The notes below the pieces were generated by a model. The model saw only the letters and a list, made by a program, of their open reading frames with translations, was not told the DNA's origin and did no database searches. The position numbers were made by a program, and so were the translations under genes. Below are positions 7,421-13,857 of a stretch of 14,011 nt of DNA, in pieces; within the stretch, counting starts at the first letter, position 1; each line of letters begins with the position of its first letter. The DNA is from DAIUCA01 sp964613675 (lineage in GTDB: Bacteria; Pseudomonadota; Gammaproteobacteria; Competibacterales; Competibacteraceae): the NCBI GenBank assembly GCA_964613675.1, contig CAZTIH010000066.1:1-14011 (forward strand), in the 5' to 3' direction.

Positions 7421-8461
7421 TTACGGGCGCTGAGTTGAGAGCGGAATTTCGAGGTGCACGCGGTAGTGATCGGCGGTTGGGAAAGTGTCACAGCGTGCGC
7501 GGTCCCCAAAAGACAGCTGGAGCCGTTGCCGAACATTTTCGAGCGCCAATCCCTGCCCCTGTTCCTTCAAACGCGGTGACGAATTAACGGGGAGTTGAGG
7601 CCGTGGGTTGTCGATGTCGATATGCAATATTCCTTGAATTTCAGCCAAAATGACCGTCACGGTGCCCCCTTCAATACAGGGTTGGATGCCGTGATAGATG
7701 GCGTTTTCGAGAAGCGGTTGCAGAATAAGGGGCGGCAACGCTAAAGCCAGGGGAATAGGGGTTTTGTATTGCCAATCGACCTGTAACCGAGGTCCTAATC
7801 GCTGTTGTTCGATGGCGAGGTAGCGGTGGGCGAGATCGAGTTCCTCACTTAACGGAATTTGGTGATCCTGGGCTAAGGCCGATCGGAACAGCGTCGCGAG
7901 GTTAAGCACGAGGTTTTCAGCGTCTTGGGGACGGTGCGAAATCAGCCCCGCAATCGCGTTTAGACTATTGAATAAGAAGTGGGGACGGATGCGGGCTTGT
8001 AAAACTTGTAGCTGAAGACGGGCTTGTTGGGCGACGGTCGCTTGCCAGCGCTGAAGCACGAATAGATACCGCAGAAAGGTCAGCGTCACGAGACTACTAA
8101 GCAGAAAATTGGTGAGCGGAAAGCCGATGGGGTGCAGCACAAAAACGCGGTGGAAAAGGTGAAGCACCAGGAGGGAGTACATCAACGTAATGAGCTGGGT
8201 GGTGAGGTAAATCGCCACAATGACCGTGAGAAGAGTTCGACGAACCAGCCACGGGGAAAGTATCTGCAAGACCGCCGCACTCGTGAGTACGGTCCATTGA
8301 ATGAACAACGAGGTGGTCGCCAGATGAAACCAAAATTGATCGAGGGAAGGGTTACTTTGGGCAAGCGAGAGCAGGAGTGCGAATAACTCCCCCATTAAAA
8401 TGAGCATAAAAACTACGCGTATATCGTTGAATGCGGGCAGGAAAAAGTGAGCGGTTTGCAT
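7421..8461 (-). CDS. algZ: Membrane sensor histidine kinase, AlgZ/FimS (LytS-like)
   Basis: This 346-residue kinase starts MQTAHFFLPAFNDIRVVFML, close to the FFLPELC-type N-terminus of AlgZ/FimS. Four or so membrane segments cover about residues 15-135, and there is no periplasmic sensor domain. A coiled linker (LQLQVLQARIRP) leads to the His_kinase domain with His161 in RPHFLFNSLNAI, the N box PLLENAIYHGI, and the G box GQGLALENVRQRL. It is the probable partner of the response regulator encoded directly downstream. The weak point is the absence of a good Shine-Dalgarno before the ATG at 8461. The gene diverges from the tRNA-Thr gene, and their promoters share a 66-base gap. argH, the usual upstream neighbour in many Gammaproteobacteria, is not here. 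Confidence 0.88.
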   Translation of the reverse strand: MQTAHFFLPAFNDIRVVFMLILMGELFALLLSLAQSNPSLDQFWFHLATTSLFIQWTVLTSAAVLQILSPWLVRRTLLTVIVAIYLTTQLITLMYSLLVLHLFHRVFVLHPIGFPLTNFLLSSLVTLTFLRYLFVLQRWQATVAQQARLQLQVLQARIRPHFLFNSLNAIAGLISHRPQDAENLVLNLATLFRSALAQDHQIPLSEELDLAHRYLAIEQQRLGPRLQVDWQYKTPIPLALALPPLILQPLLENAIYHGIQPCIEGGTVTVILAEIQGILHIDIDNPRPQLPVNSSPRLKEQGQGLALENVRQRLQLSFGDRARCDTFPTADHYRVHLEIPLSTQRP

Positions 8462-8481
8462 AGAGCAGGCTAGGACGAGGG

Positions 8482-8510
8482 TTGACAGCGTAGGGGGGGA
8501 TTAGAATAAT
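8482..8510 (+). promoter_or_regulatory. Sigma-70 promoter of tRNA-Thr
   Basis: A perfect -35 box TTGACA (8482-8487) is followed after 17 bases by AATAAT (8505-8510), one mismatch from the -10 consensus. The bases after it are GC-rich (CCGCGCC), as expected of a stringently controlled stable-RNA promoter. The tRNA begins 17 bases downstream of the -10 box. Confidence 0.8.
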
Positions 8511-8527
8511 CCGCGCCTCTCAAAAAA

Positions 8528-8600
8528 GCCGATGTAGCTCAGCTGGTAGAGCAACGCATTCGTAATGCGTGGGTCGGGAGTTCGAATCTCTTCATCGGCA
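8528..8600 (+). tRNA. tRNA-Thr (anticodon CGU), CCA not encoded
   Basis: All arms fold. The acceptor is GCCGATG with CATCGGC and discriminator A. The D stem is GCTC/GAGC. The anticodon stem is ACGCA/TGCGT around loop TTCGTAA, giving anticodon CGU, which reads the threonine codon ACG. The T stem is GGGAG/CTCTT with two G-T pairs and loop TTCGAAT. The total is 73 bases. The next bases are AGT, so the CCA tail is not encoded and must be added by enzyme, whereas most gammaproteobacterial tRNA genes encode CCA. The sequence is close to the E. coli thrW tRNA, a known island and prophage target. No clear terminator follows. Confidence 0.96.
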
Positions 8601-9065
8601 AGTCATTGGATTAGAAACGACATGGGAACAGTCGCAAGCCCTTTTGAAGCGGGCAAATTTAGAAGACATCCCAAAGAAAATCTCGCTCACAATCAAGTTT
8701 TCCAAGCGAATTTGCTGCGTTTTTCACACTCATTCCGTCCCGCATGAACAGACCTTCAAAGCAGAGTAATCCCCTGTTTTCCCGAAGCATTCTCTCGCCA
8801 GAACGCCAAAAATGGCTTGTTGCGACGCAGTGTTGGGGCTATGGTCGCTCCTCGAATCGGTACTTTTACGCATTTTAGTAAGTAAATTTTGAAACCTCGT
8901 CTAATGTTCCGATAGGTCTCCCTAAGGCCAATGCCAGAGTGAAAGCTCGGTTCTCCTTCCTCATGCGTCTGAGCGGTCATCTGGCTTTAAGAATATTCGA
9001 GAGACCTCGATTCACATTCCGCCTAAAAACTGATCCCCTCTGAAGCGAATACAACGAATACCATT
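8601..9065. other. 465-base stretch without a convincing gene
   Basis: Between the tRNA and the SulP gene there is no open frame with a ribosome-binding site and a recognisable product. The longest candidate is a 74-codon minus-strand frame (8756-8980) without a Shine-Dalgarno sequence. No direct repeat of the tRNA 3' end, no integrase and no tRNA terminator could be found. The final 100 bases should contain the sulP promoter, but no pair of boxes stands out. Confidence 0.6.
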
Positions 9066-10547
9066 ATGTCTCTCAATAACATCCGTCAGGACTGGTTCTC
9101 TAATGTCCGTGGCGACATCCTAGCCAGCCTCGTTGTCGCGCTGGCCCTAATCCCCGAAGCAATCGCGTTTTCGATCATCGCCGGCGTCGATCCCAAGGTT
9201 GGGCTTTACGCTTCATTCTGTATGGCCGTGGTCATTGCCTTTACGGGGGGGCGCCCCGGCATGATTTCGGCAGCCACGGGTGCTATGGCCCTGTTGATGG
9301 TCAACTTGGTGAGAGACCACGGCCTGGATTATTTGCTTGCCGCGACCGTGCTGACGGGCATTCTGCAAATCATGGCCGGGCTTCTGCGACTGGATCTGTT
9401 GATGCGCTTCGTGTCGCGCTCGGTCGTCACTGGTTTCGTCAACGCGCTGGCCATCTTAATCTTTCTGGCCCAGTTGCCCGAGTTGACCAATGTTCCCTGG
9501 GAAGTGTACGCGCTGGTCACGGGGGGGCTCGGCATCATCTATCTACTGCCCTATGTGACACGCGCCATCCCCTCACCCTTAGTTTGCATTGTCGGTTTGA
9601 CGGTGATTTCAATCCTTCTGGAGCTGGAGGTGCGTACCGTCGGCGACATGGGTGAGCTGCCCGACAGTCTCCCCAGTTTCCTGTTTCCGAATATCCCCCT
9701 CACCCTCGAAACCCTAATGATCCTCCTGCCGTATTCACTCACTTTAATGGTGGTCGGATTACTCGAATCCCTGATGACGGCGACCATTGTGGACGATCTA
9801 GTCGATACCAAAAGCAGCAAGAAACGCGAATGTATTGGTCAGGGCGTAGCGAACATGGCCTGCGGATTCATCGGCGGGATGGCGGGATGCGCGATGATTG
9901 GTCAGTCGATCATCAATATCAAATCTGGAGGTCGGGGACGACTTTCCTCACTGCTCGTCGGGGTGTTTCTAATAATGATGGTGGTCTTTCTCGGCCACTG
10001 GGTTGCGCAAATTCCCATGGCGGCCCTCGTGGCGGTGATGATCATGGTGTCGATCGGTACCTTTAATTGGGAGTCGATTCGCAATTTGCGGACACATCCG
10101 CCCAGTTCGAGCATCGTCATGGTCGCGACCGTGGTGGTGGTGGTGGTGACCCACGATCTGGCGAAGGGCGTACTGGTGGGCGTGTTGCTTTCCGGCATCT
10201 TCTTTGCTCACAAGGTCGGCCGTGTGCTGCATGTGGAGTCGATGAGTACCGACGAGGGACGCAGCCGTCATTACCGCGTGACCGGTCAAATCTTTTTCGC
10301 CTCGACCGACGCCTTTATCGATCGCTTCGACTTCAAGGAAGTCATCGATAAGGTGATCATCGACGTGAGTCGTGCACATTTTTGGGACATATCGGCCATC
10401 AGCGCCCTCGACAAGGTGGTCATCAAGTTTCGTCGTGAGGGGACAGAGGTCGAAATTTTGGGCTTGAATGAGGCGAGTACCACGCTGGTCGACCGTTTTG
10501 CGATCCATGACAAGCCCGACGCCATCGAACGTCTGGCGAACCATTAG
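9066..10547 (+). CDS. SulP-family inorganic anion transporter with STAS domain
   Basis: This 493-residue inner-membrane protein has about 10-14 hydrophobic segments (about 15-385) and a C-terminal cytoplasmic STAS domain (about 400-490, with IIDVSRAHFWDISAISALDK). The SulP signature region is clear near the N-terminus (ALALIPEAIAFSIIAGVDPKVGLYAS) and in GGMAGCAMIGQSIINIKSGG. SulP proteins carry sulfate, bicarbonate or other anions, often with sodium or protons, and the substrate cannot be read from the sequence. A pairing with a universal stress protein gene is seen for some bacterial SulP proteins, including bicarbonate-type ones. The ATG at 9066 has only a weak upstream purine stretch. A run of six GTG codons (10131-10148) encodes a poly-valine stretch. 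usp follows after 14 bases. Confidence 0.94.
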   Translation: MSLNNIRQDWFSNVRGDILASLVVALALIPEAIAFSIIAGVDPKVGLYASFCMAVVIAFTGGRPGMISAATGAMALLMVNLVRDHGLDYLLAATVLTGILQIMAGLLRLDLLMRFVSRSVVTGFVNALAILIFLAQLPELTNVPWEVYALVTGGLGIIYLLPYVTRAIPSPLVCIVGLTVISILLELEVRTVGDMGELPDSLPSFLFPNIPLTLETLMILLPYSLTLMVVGLLESLMTATIVDDLVDTKSSKKRECIGQGVANMACGFIGGMAGCAMIGQSIINIKSGGRGRLSSLLVGVFLIMMVVFLGHWVAQIPMAALVAVMIMVSIGTFNWESIRNLRTHPPSSSIVMVATVVVVVVTHDLAKGVLVGVLLSGIFFAHKVGRVLHVESMSTDEGRSRHYRVTGQIFFASTDAFIDRFDFKEVIDKVIIDVSRAHFWDISAISALDKVVIKFRREGTEVEILGLNEASTTLVDRFAIHDKPDAIERLANH

Positions 10548-10561
10548 CGGAGGACATCCCC

Positions 10562-11410
10562 ATGAAGAAAATTATCGTCTGCGTCGATGACACCTCGGAA
10601 TCCGCTTCGGTCACCGCCTTTGCCGCCTGGGCAGCACAGCAAATGAAAGTCCCCCTTGAGTTTCTACATGTCCTCGACCGTCATCCCGAAGTGGCTGAGG
10701 ACGGGGATTATTCGGGCAATCTCGTCGCCGACTCTCGGGAAAATCTTCTGCGGAAATTATCTGATAAAGATGTTGAGCGCAGCCGCCGCGCCCGTGAAAA
10801 GGGACGTGCCCTACTTGAGACGGTTAAAGCCCAAGCCCGCGCGGCTGGTGTGATGGATCCCGATGGTCGTCTGCGTCACGGCAGTCTGGTCGAAGCCCTA
10901 ACCGAGCGAGCCGACGACATCGAGATGGTGGTGATGGGTCATCGCCATCACACCGATAAGCTCCGCTTAGATCACACGATAGAAACCGTAATCCGTAGCC
11001 TAAATTGTCCGCTGTTGTCATCCATGGGGGAATTTCGGGAACCCAAGCGCGTGATGTTGGCTTTCGATGGCAGTCCCGAAGGGCGCTCTAAAATCGAGCG
11101 TTACGCAAGACATCCGCTGGTAGGTTCCCTGGAATGCCATGTCGTGATGGCGTGTGACCGAATCAGTCCGCTAGTTGAAAAAATGTTGGCTTGGGCCATG
11201 AACACGCTCACCACACAGGGGGTTTCCACGGTCACCAATGCCCTTGTCGGCGAACCGATAGAAGTTCTGCGCGACTACAGCCGTACGCACAGTATCGACT
11301 TGATGGTCACCGGCGCTTTCAGGCATTCGATCCTCCGACAACTGCTGTTTGGCAGCACGACAATTAAACTATTGCGCACCAGTTTGGTGCCTGTGCTGGT
11401 ACTGCGCTGA
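10562..11410 (+). CDS. Tandem universal stress protein (UspA family)
   Basis: This 282-residue protein consists of two Usp domains in tandem. Domain 1 (about 1-155) begins MKKIIVCVDDTSESA, and domain 2 (about 160-282) begins RVMLAFDGSPEGRS. Each begins with the usual first strand and Asp. The ATP-binding signature G-2x-G-9x-G-S/T is incomplete. Domain 2 has GAFRHSILRQLLFGST, with Arg in place of the second Gly. In domain 1 the equivalent GHRHHTDKLRLDHT lacks the final glycines. It may bind nucleotide weakly or not at all, or act through protein contacts. A strong GGAGG precedes the ATG. The gene follows the SulP transporter by 14 bases, so they form an operon and it probably regulates or senses the transporter. 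That role is inference. Confidence 0.92.
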   Translation: MKKIIVCVDDTSESASVTAFAAWAAQQMKVPLEFLHVLDRHPEVAEDGDYSGNLVADSRENLLRKLSDKDVERSRRAREKGRALLETVKAQARAAGVMDPDGRLRHGSLVEALTERADDIEMVVMGHRHHTDKLRLDHTIETVIRSLNCPLLSSMGEFREPKRVMLAFDGSPEGRSKIERYARHPLVGSLECHVVMACDRISPLVEKMLAWAMNTLTTQGVSTVTNALVGEPIEVLRDYSRTHSIDLMVTGAFRHSILRQLLFGSTTIKLLRTSLVPVLVLR

Positions 11411-11426
11411 GTCGAAGCGAATAGGG

Positions 11427-11454
11427 AGGTCACGCAAGCTCAAGCTGGTGACCT
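11427..11454. other. Hairpin just downstream of usp
   Basis: AGGTCAC (11427-11433) and GTGACCT (11448-11454) form a perfect 7-bp stem around 14 bases containing two AGCT copies. There is no T tract. It stands 2 bases ahead of palindromic element copy 2 and may belong to that element or mark the end of the sulP-usp transcript. Confidence 0.55.
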
Positions 11455-11456
11455 AA

Positions 11457-11500
11457 ATGCGCGACAACCCTCCTCTTTCAGAGCGGGGAGGATGTTAACA
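11457..11500 (+). repeat. 44-bp palindromic element, copy 2 (IS1341/IS605-like end)
   Basis: This copy matches copy 1 (4281-4324, minus strand) at 37 of 44 positions without gaps. It starts ATGCGCGACAACCC and ends GCGGGGAGGATGTTAACA. Its stem is more degraded (CTCT-TTC-AGAG core with a CCTC/GAGG outer part). The mismatches include three in the left stem arm. It lies 46 bases after the usp stop codon. The right-end resemblance to IS1341-type elements is established knowledge, and absence of a transposase is what I see here. Confidence 0.72.
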
Positions 11501-11606
11501 CGCCGTGTTCCTCCCCCATAAACCCCTTAAAAAACGCCCACTTTTGTAACCAATAAAAAGCCCTCCGAGTCTCACAGGTCAGTTTTTTAACCTTGGATGT
11601 GAGCAC

Positions 11607-11759
11607 GTGAAGACGGTGTCAATCAGTTCCTTACTCACCTTACCTACTATCTTTCTCGCCGAAGATCGCTGGGACTTTTACGGTCAACGCCTCTCCCTTG
11701 TCGCTCCTTTAGGCGGCGTGTCGCCAAAATTCAACCGAAAATTCAAGGGGTTCGCCTAA
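11607..11759 (+). CDS. Possible 50-residue small ORF coupled to the b561-YceI gene
   Basis: A frame opens at GTG (11607) and ends with TAA at 11757-11759, which overlaps the ATG of the next gene as TAATG. The predicted peptide begins with a hydrophobic stretch (MKTVSISSLLTLPTIFLA) like a signal peptide, continues EDRWDFYGQRLSLVAPLG and ends with a basic tail KFNRKFKGFA. The Shine-Dalgarno before the GTG is weak. No homologue is recognised. The exact stop-start overlap suggests translational coupling or a leader peptide, but a random open frame of this length is also possible. Confidence 0.35.
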   Translation: MKTVSISSLLTLPTIFLAEDRWDFYGQRLSLVAPLGGVSPKFNRKFKGFA

Positions 11760-12844
11760 TGCTTTGGGGTAACTCTGAGACGCGCTGGGGGCTGATTTCT
11801 CAGCTATTTCACTGGGGAATGGCCATCGGGATTGTGGGAACGGCTCTAGGCGGGATGTACATGACCTCATTGCCCGCGTCGCCAGACAAATTCTGGCTCT
11901 ACATGATGCACAAATCGTTTGGTCTGATATTGCTGGGGTGGGTCGCGCTACGGATCGGGTGGCGCTTTCTGAATCCCACGCCCAAACTGCCCGCCGATAC
12001 GCCCCCCCTTCAGCAAAAGATCGCCCTTGGCACCCACATCGCATTGTACGGGCTTATGATTGGGATTCCCTTGAGCGGTTTTGTGATGCACTCGGCGTCG
12101 TCGATTCCCTTTCGGTTGTTTGGTATTTGGACCGTGCCGAAACTCTTTGCCGAACCCAGCATGGAGATCTTAACCCTGGCCAAGAATGCCCATCAGACCA
12201 TGTTTATGGCTTTGGGGATTCTGGTGTTACTCCACATCGCCGCGGCGCTCAAACATCACTTTATCAACCGCGACGACATTCTGAAGCGCATGTTGCCCTT
12301 CGCACGCACCCTAGGCGCGGTTCTGCTCGTGACTTGGGCGGGCGCAGGACAAGCTGCCGACTGGAATGTGTTGGAAAACAGTCGCTTAGGCTTTACGGGA
12401 ACACAAAGTGGGACACCGTTTAACGGGCGGTTTGAACAGTTCGATGCGGTGATTCACTTTGATGAACAACAGCTATCAGACAGTCGATTTGAGGTCACCA
12501 TCGACACCACTAGCGTGAATACGAATAGTGCAGAACGCGATGAAATTTTGTCGACGAGCGACTGGTTCCATTTTCGGCAGTTCACCGACGCCACCTTCAA
12601 AACAAAATCGTTTACCCAAAACGGCGACCGCTACGAAGCCCTGGGAGATTTGACGATCCGAGGCATCACGCGCGAAGTCGTGTTGTCATTTACCTGGACG
12701 GCCCACGGAGAAGAGGCGAAATTGCAGGGAGAAGCCTTGTTAGATCGTCGGGATTTTGAAGTTGGCATCGGCGAATGGGCCAGTGATTCGATGGTCGGTT
12801 ACGACGTCAAGGTCACGGTTGAGCTGGCGTTACGTCGGCCCTGA
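11759..12844 (+). CDS. Cytochrome b561 (CybB-type) fused to a YceI domain
   Basis: This 361-residue protein has two parts. Residues 1-180 form a CybB-type di-heme cytochrome b561 with four membrane segments. The heme-ligand histidines are His18, His51, His145 and His159, with the last pair 14 residues apart as in E. coli CybB. Residues 201-361 form a YceI lipocalin-like domain (RFEQFDAVIHFDE, NSAERDEILSTSDWF, LGDLTIRGITREV) that binds isoprenoid quinones in family members. Between them lies a segment that resembles a signal peptide (FARTLGAVLLVTWAGAGQA, 181-199), so the YceI part should face the periplasm. In E. coli the two are separate neighbouring genes (yceJ, yceI). The ATG has AAGGGG upstream at good spacing. 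A second YceI gene follows, separated by repeats. Confidence 0.92.
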   Translation: MLWGNSETRWGLISQLFHWGMAIGIVGTALGGMYMTSLPASPDKFWLYMMHKSFGLILLGWVALRIGWRFLNPTPKLPADTPPLQQKIALGTHIALYGLMIGIPLSGFVMHSASSIPFRLFGIWTVPKLFAEPSMEILTLAKNAHQTMFMALGILVLLHIAAALKHHFINRDDILKRMLPFARTLGAVLLVTWAGAGQAADWNVLENSRLGFTGTQSGTPFNGRFEQFDAVIHFDEQQLSDSRFEVTIDTTSVNTNSAERDEILSTSDWFHFRQFTDATFKTKSFTQNGDRYEALGDLTIRGITREVVLSFTWTAHGEEAKLQGEALLDRRDFEVGIGEWASDSMVGYDVKVTVELALRRP

Positions 12845-12913
12845 TGCTTTCTGTGAACCGCTGCATTCCTGCTTTAAATGCCCCGCTCACCTGGTTGAAA
12901 GGAGTCACCTGCT

Positions 12914-13016
12914 CTGTCAATCCCTGCTAAATGCTGTCACTTGTCCTGTCAATCCCTGCTAAACGCTGTCACTTGTCCTGTCAATCCCTGCTAAACGCTG
13001 TCACCTGCTCTGTCAA
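12914..13016. repeat. Tandem repeat, 32-bp unit, three full copies plus a part
   Basis: CTGTCAA starts recur at 12914, 12946, 12978 and 13010, which is an exact 32-base period. The unit runs CTGTCAATCCCTGCTAAACG plus 12 more bases. The first unit has ATG in place of ACG, and the last full unit ends CACCTGCT instead of CACTTGTC. A degenerate unit with TAAATGC and CTCACCTGG lies just upstream (about 12867-12895). There are no unique spacers between units. The array fills the gap between the b561-YceI fusion and the second YceI gene and ends 34 bases before that gene's start. Confidence 0.93.
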
Positions 13017-13050
13017 CTCCAACTCACGTTTACTAAATGAGGAATTTGCT

Positions 13051-13629
13051 ATGCGTTCTTTAATTTACGCCGTCGCGCTCGCCTTGCCCCTGACCGCCCA
13101 AGCGATTGAATATCGTCTCGATCCTGCCCACACCTTCCCCCATTTTTCCGTCCGCCACTTGGGATTTTCCACCACGATGGGACGGTTCAATGAGACGGAA
13201 GGGACGCTCGTCATGGATCGAGAAAATGACATTGGTTCGCTGCGGGTGGTAGTCAAGACAGCCTCGGTGGACACGGGCCACGAAGCCCGTGACGAACATT
13301 TGCGCAAGGAAGATTTTCTATTTGTTTCCGAATACCCCGAAATGATCTACGAATCGACCCAGGTCACCTTTCATGGAGAAGAGAAGGATAATGCGACTGT
13401 CGAAGGAAACTTGACGCTACGCGGCATCACGCAACCCGTCACTTTAGAAGTCACTAAAATTGTGTGTGGTACGCACTTGTTCACGCAGAAAGATTTTTGT
13501 GGATTTGATGCGTCGGCCGTCATTAAGCGGTCGGATTTCGGCATGACCTATGCGCTGCCCGAAGCGGTGGCGGATGAAGTGGTACTGATGTTGTCGACGG
13601 AAGCTTTCCCCGTAGAAGACGCCAATTAA
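13051..13629 (+). CDS. Periplasmic YceI-family protein
   Basis: This 192-residue protein starts with a signal peptide (MRSLIYAVALALPLTAQA, cleavage at 18-19) followed by a complete YceI domain. Typical blocks are YRLDPAHTFPHFSVRHLGFS, GTLVMDREND, SVDTGHEARDEHLRKEDFL, GNLTLRGITQPV and KRSDFGMTY. YceI proteins are lipocalin-like and bind long isoprenoid molecules such as quinones in the periplasm. I chose the ATG at 13051 because an AGGA lies 7 bases ahead and a signal peptide follows. The frame stays open further upstream only because it reads through the 32-bp repeats. It lies downstream of the b561-YceI fusion and probably supplies a soluble partner. A terminator is predicted at 13824-13857. 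Confidence 0.95.
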   Translation: MRSLIYAVALALPLTAQAIEYRLDPAHTFPHFSVRHLGFSTTMGRFNETEGTLVMDRENDIGSLRVVVKTASVDTGHEARDEHLRKEDFLFVSEYPEMIYESTQVTFHGEEKDNATVEGNLTLRGITQPVTLEVTKIVCGTHLFTQKDFCGFDASAVIKRSDFGMTYALPEAVADEVVLMLSTEAFPVEDAN

Positions 13630-13746
13630 TGGCAGTGAACCAATAGTTTTCGCTAACGAATAATGTGATTTACCTGCGAATATCTCTCATCTTTGAGTGG
13701 AGTCTTATCTCGCAAAGCCCGTAGAAAAATCCCACGGTCGCCATGA

Positions 13747-13797
13747 AGGTCGCGGGTCGACGATCATCCCTTGCGAGGGGATCGTCCTTGCAGACCT
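13747..13797. other. Long composite hairpin downstream of yceI
   Basis: GACGATC (13759-13765) pairs perfectly with GATCGTC (13780-13786). Inside, CCC pairs with GGG around loop TTGCGA, with AT bulged. Outside, AGGTC (13747-13751) pairs with GACCT (13793-13797) across an internal loop. It has no adjacent T tract. It lies 118 bases past the yceI stop. Confidence 0.6.
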
Positions 13798-13823
13798 GAT
13801 CCTCATGAAATAAAAAGACACGC

Positions 13824-13857
13824 GCCCTCGATACGATAGCGGCGCTCGGGGCTTTTT
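13824..13857 (+). terminator. Predicted intrinsic terminator after yceI
   Basis: GCCCTCGA and TCGGGGC pair as a 7-bp stem with one bulged T, around a 14-base loop that can fold an extra AGC/GCT. Five Ts follow directly, and another T run lies 8 bases later. It probably ends transcription of the YceI gene or of a small RNA from this gap. Confidence 0.65.

Noticed and set aside
7399..7536. 46-residue N-terminal extension of the response regulator
   Set aside because: It overlaps the end of the kinase gene in another frame, and the receiver domain begins exactly at MKVLIVEDE.
8756..8980. 74-codon minus-strand frame after the tRNA
   Set aside because: It has no Shine-Dalgarno sequence, no recognised product and an arbitrary-looking composition. 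It is probably a chance frame.
8601..9065. Attachment site for an integrated island
   Set aside because: No direct repeat of the tRNA 3' end and no integrase could be found in the window.
9969..10544. Histidine-rich 191-codon frame antisense to the SulP gene
   Set aside because: The histidine run comes from reading the GTG valine repeat on the other strand, and the SulP frame is clearly the real one.
11938..12423. 161-codon frame within the b561-YceI gene
   Set aside because: It is a shadow frame without a start signal, and the overlapping fusion has full family motifs.
12914..13016. CRISPR array
   Set aside because: The 32-base units are directly adjacent with no unique spacers, and there are no cas genes.
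12931..13050. 40-residue extension of the second YceI protein
   Set aside because: It is a translation of the tandem repeats. The signal peptide and Shine-Dalgarno support the start at 13051.
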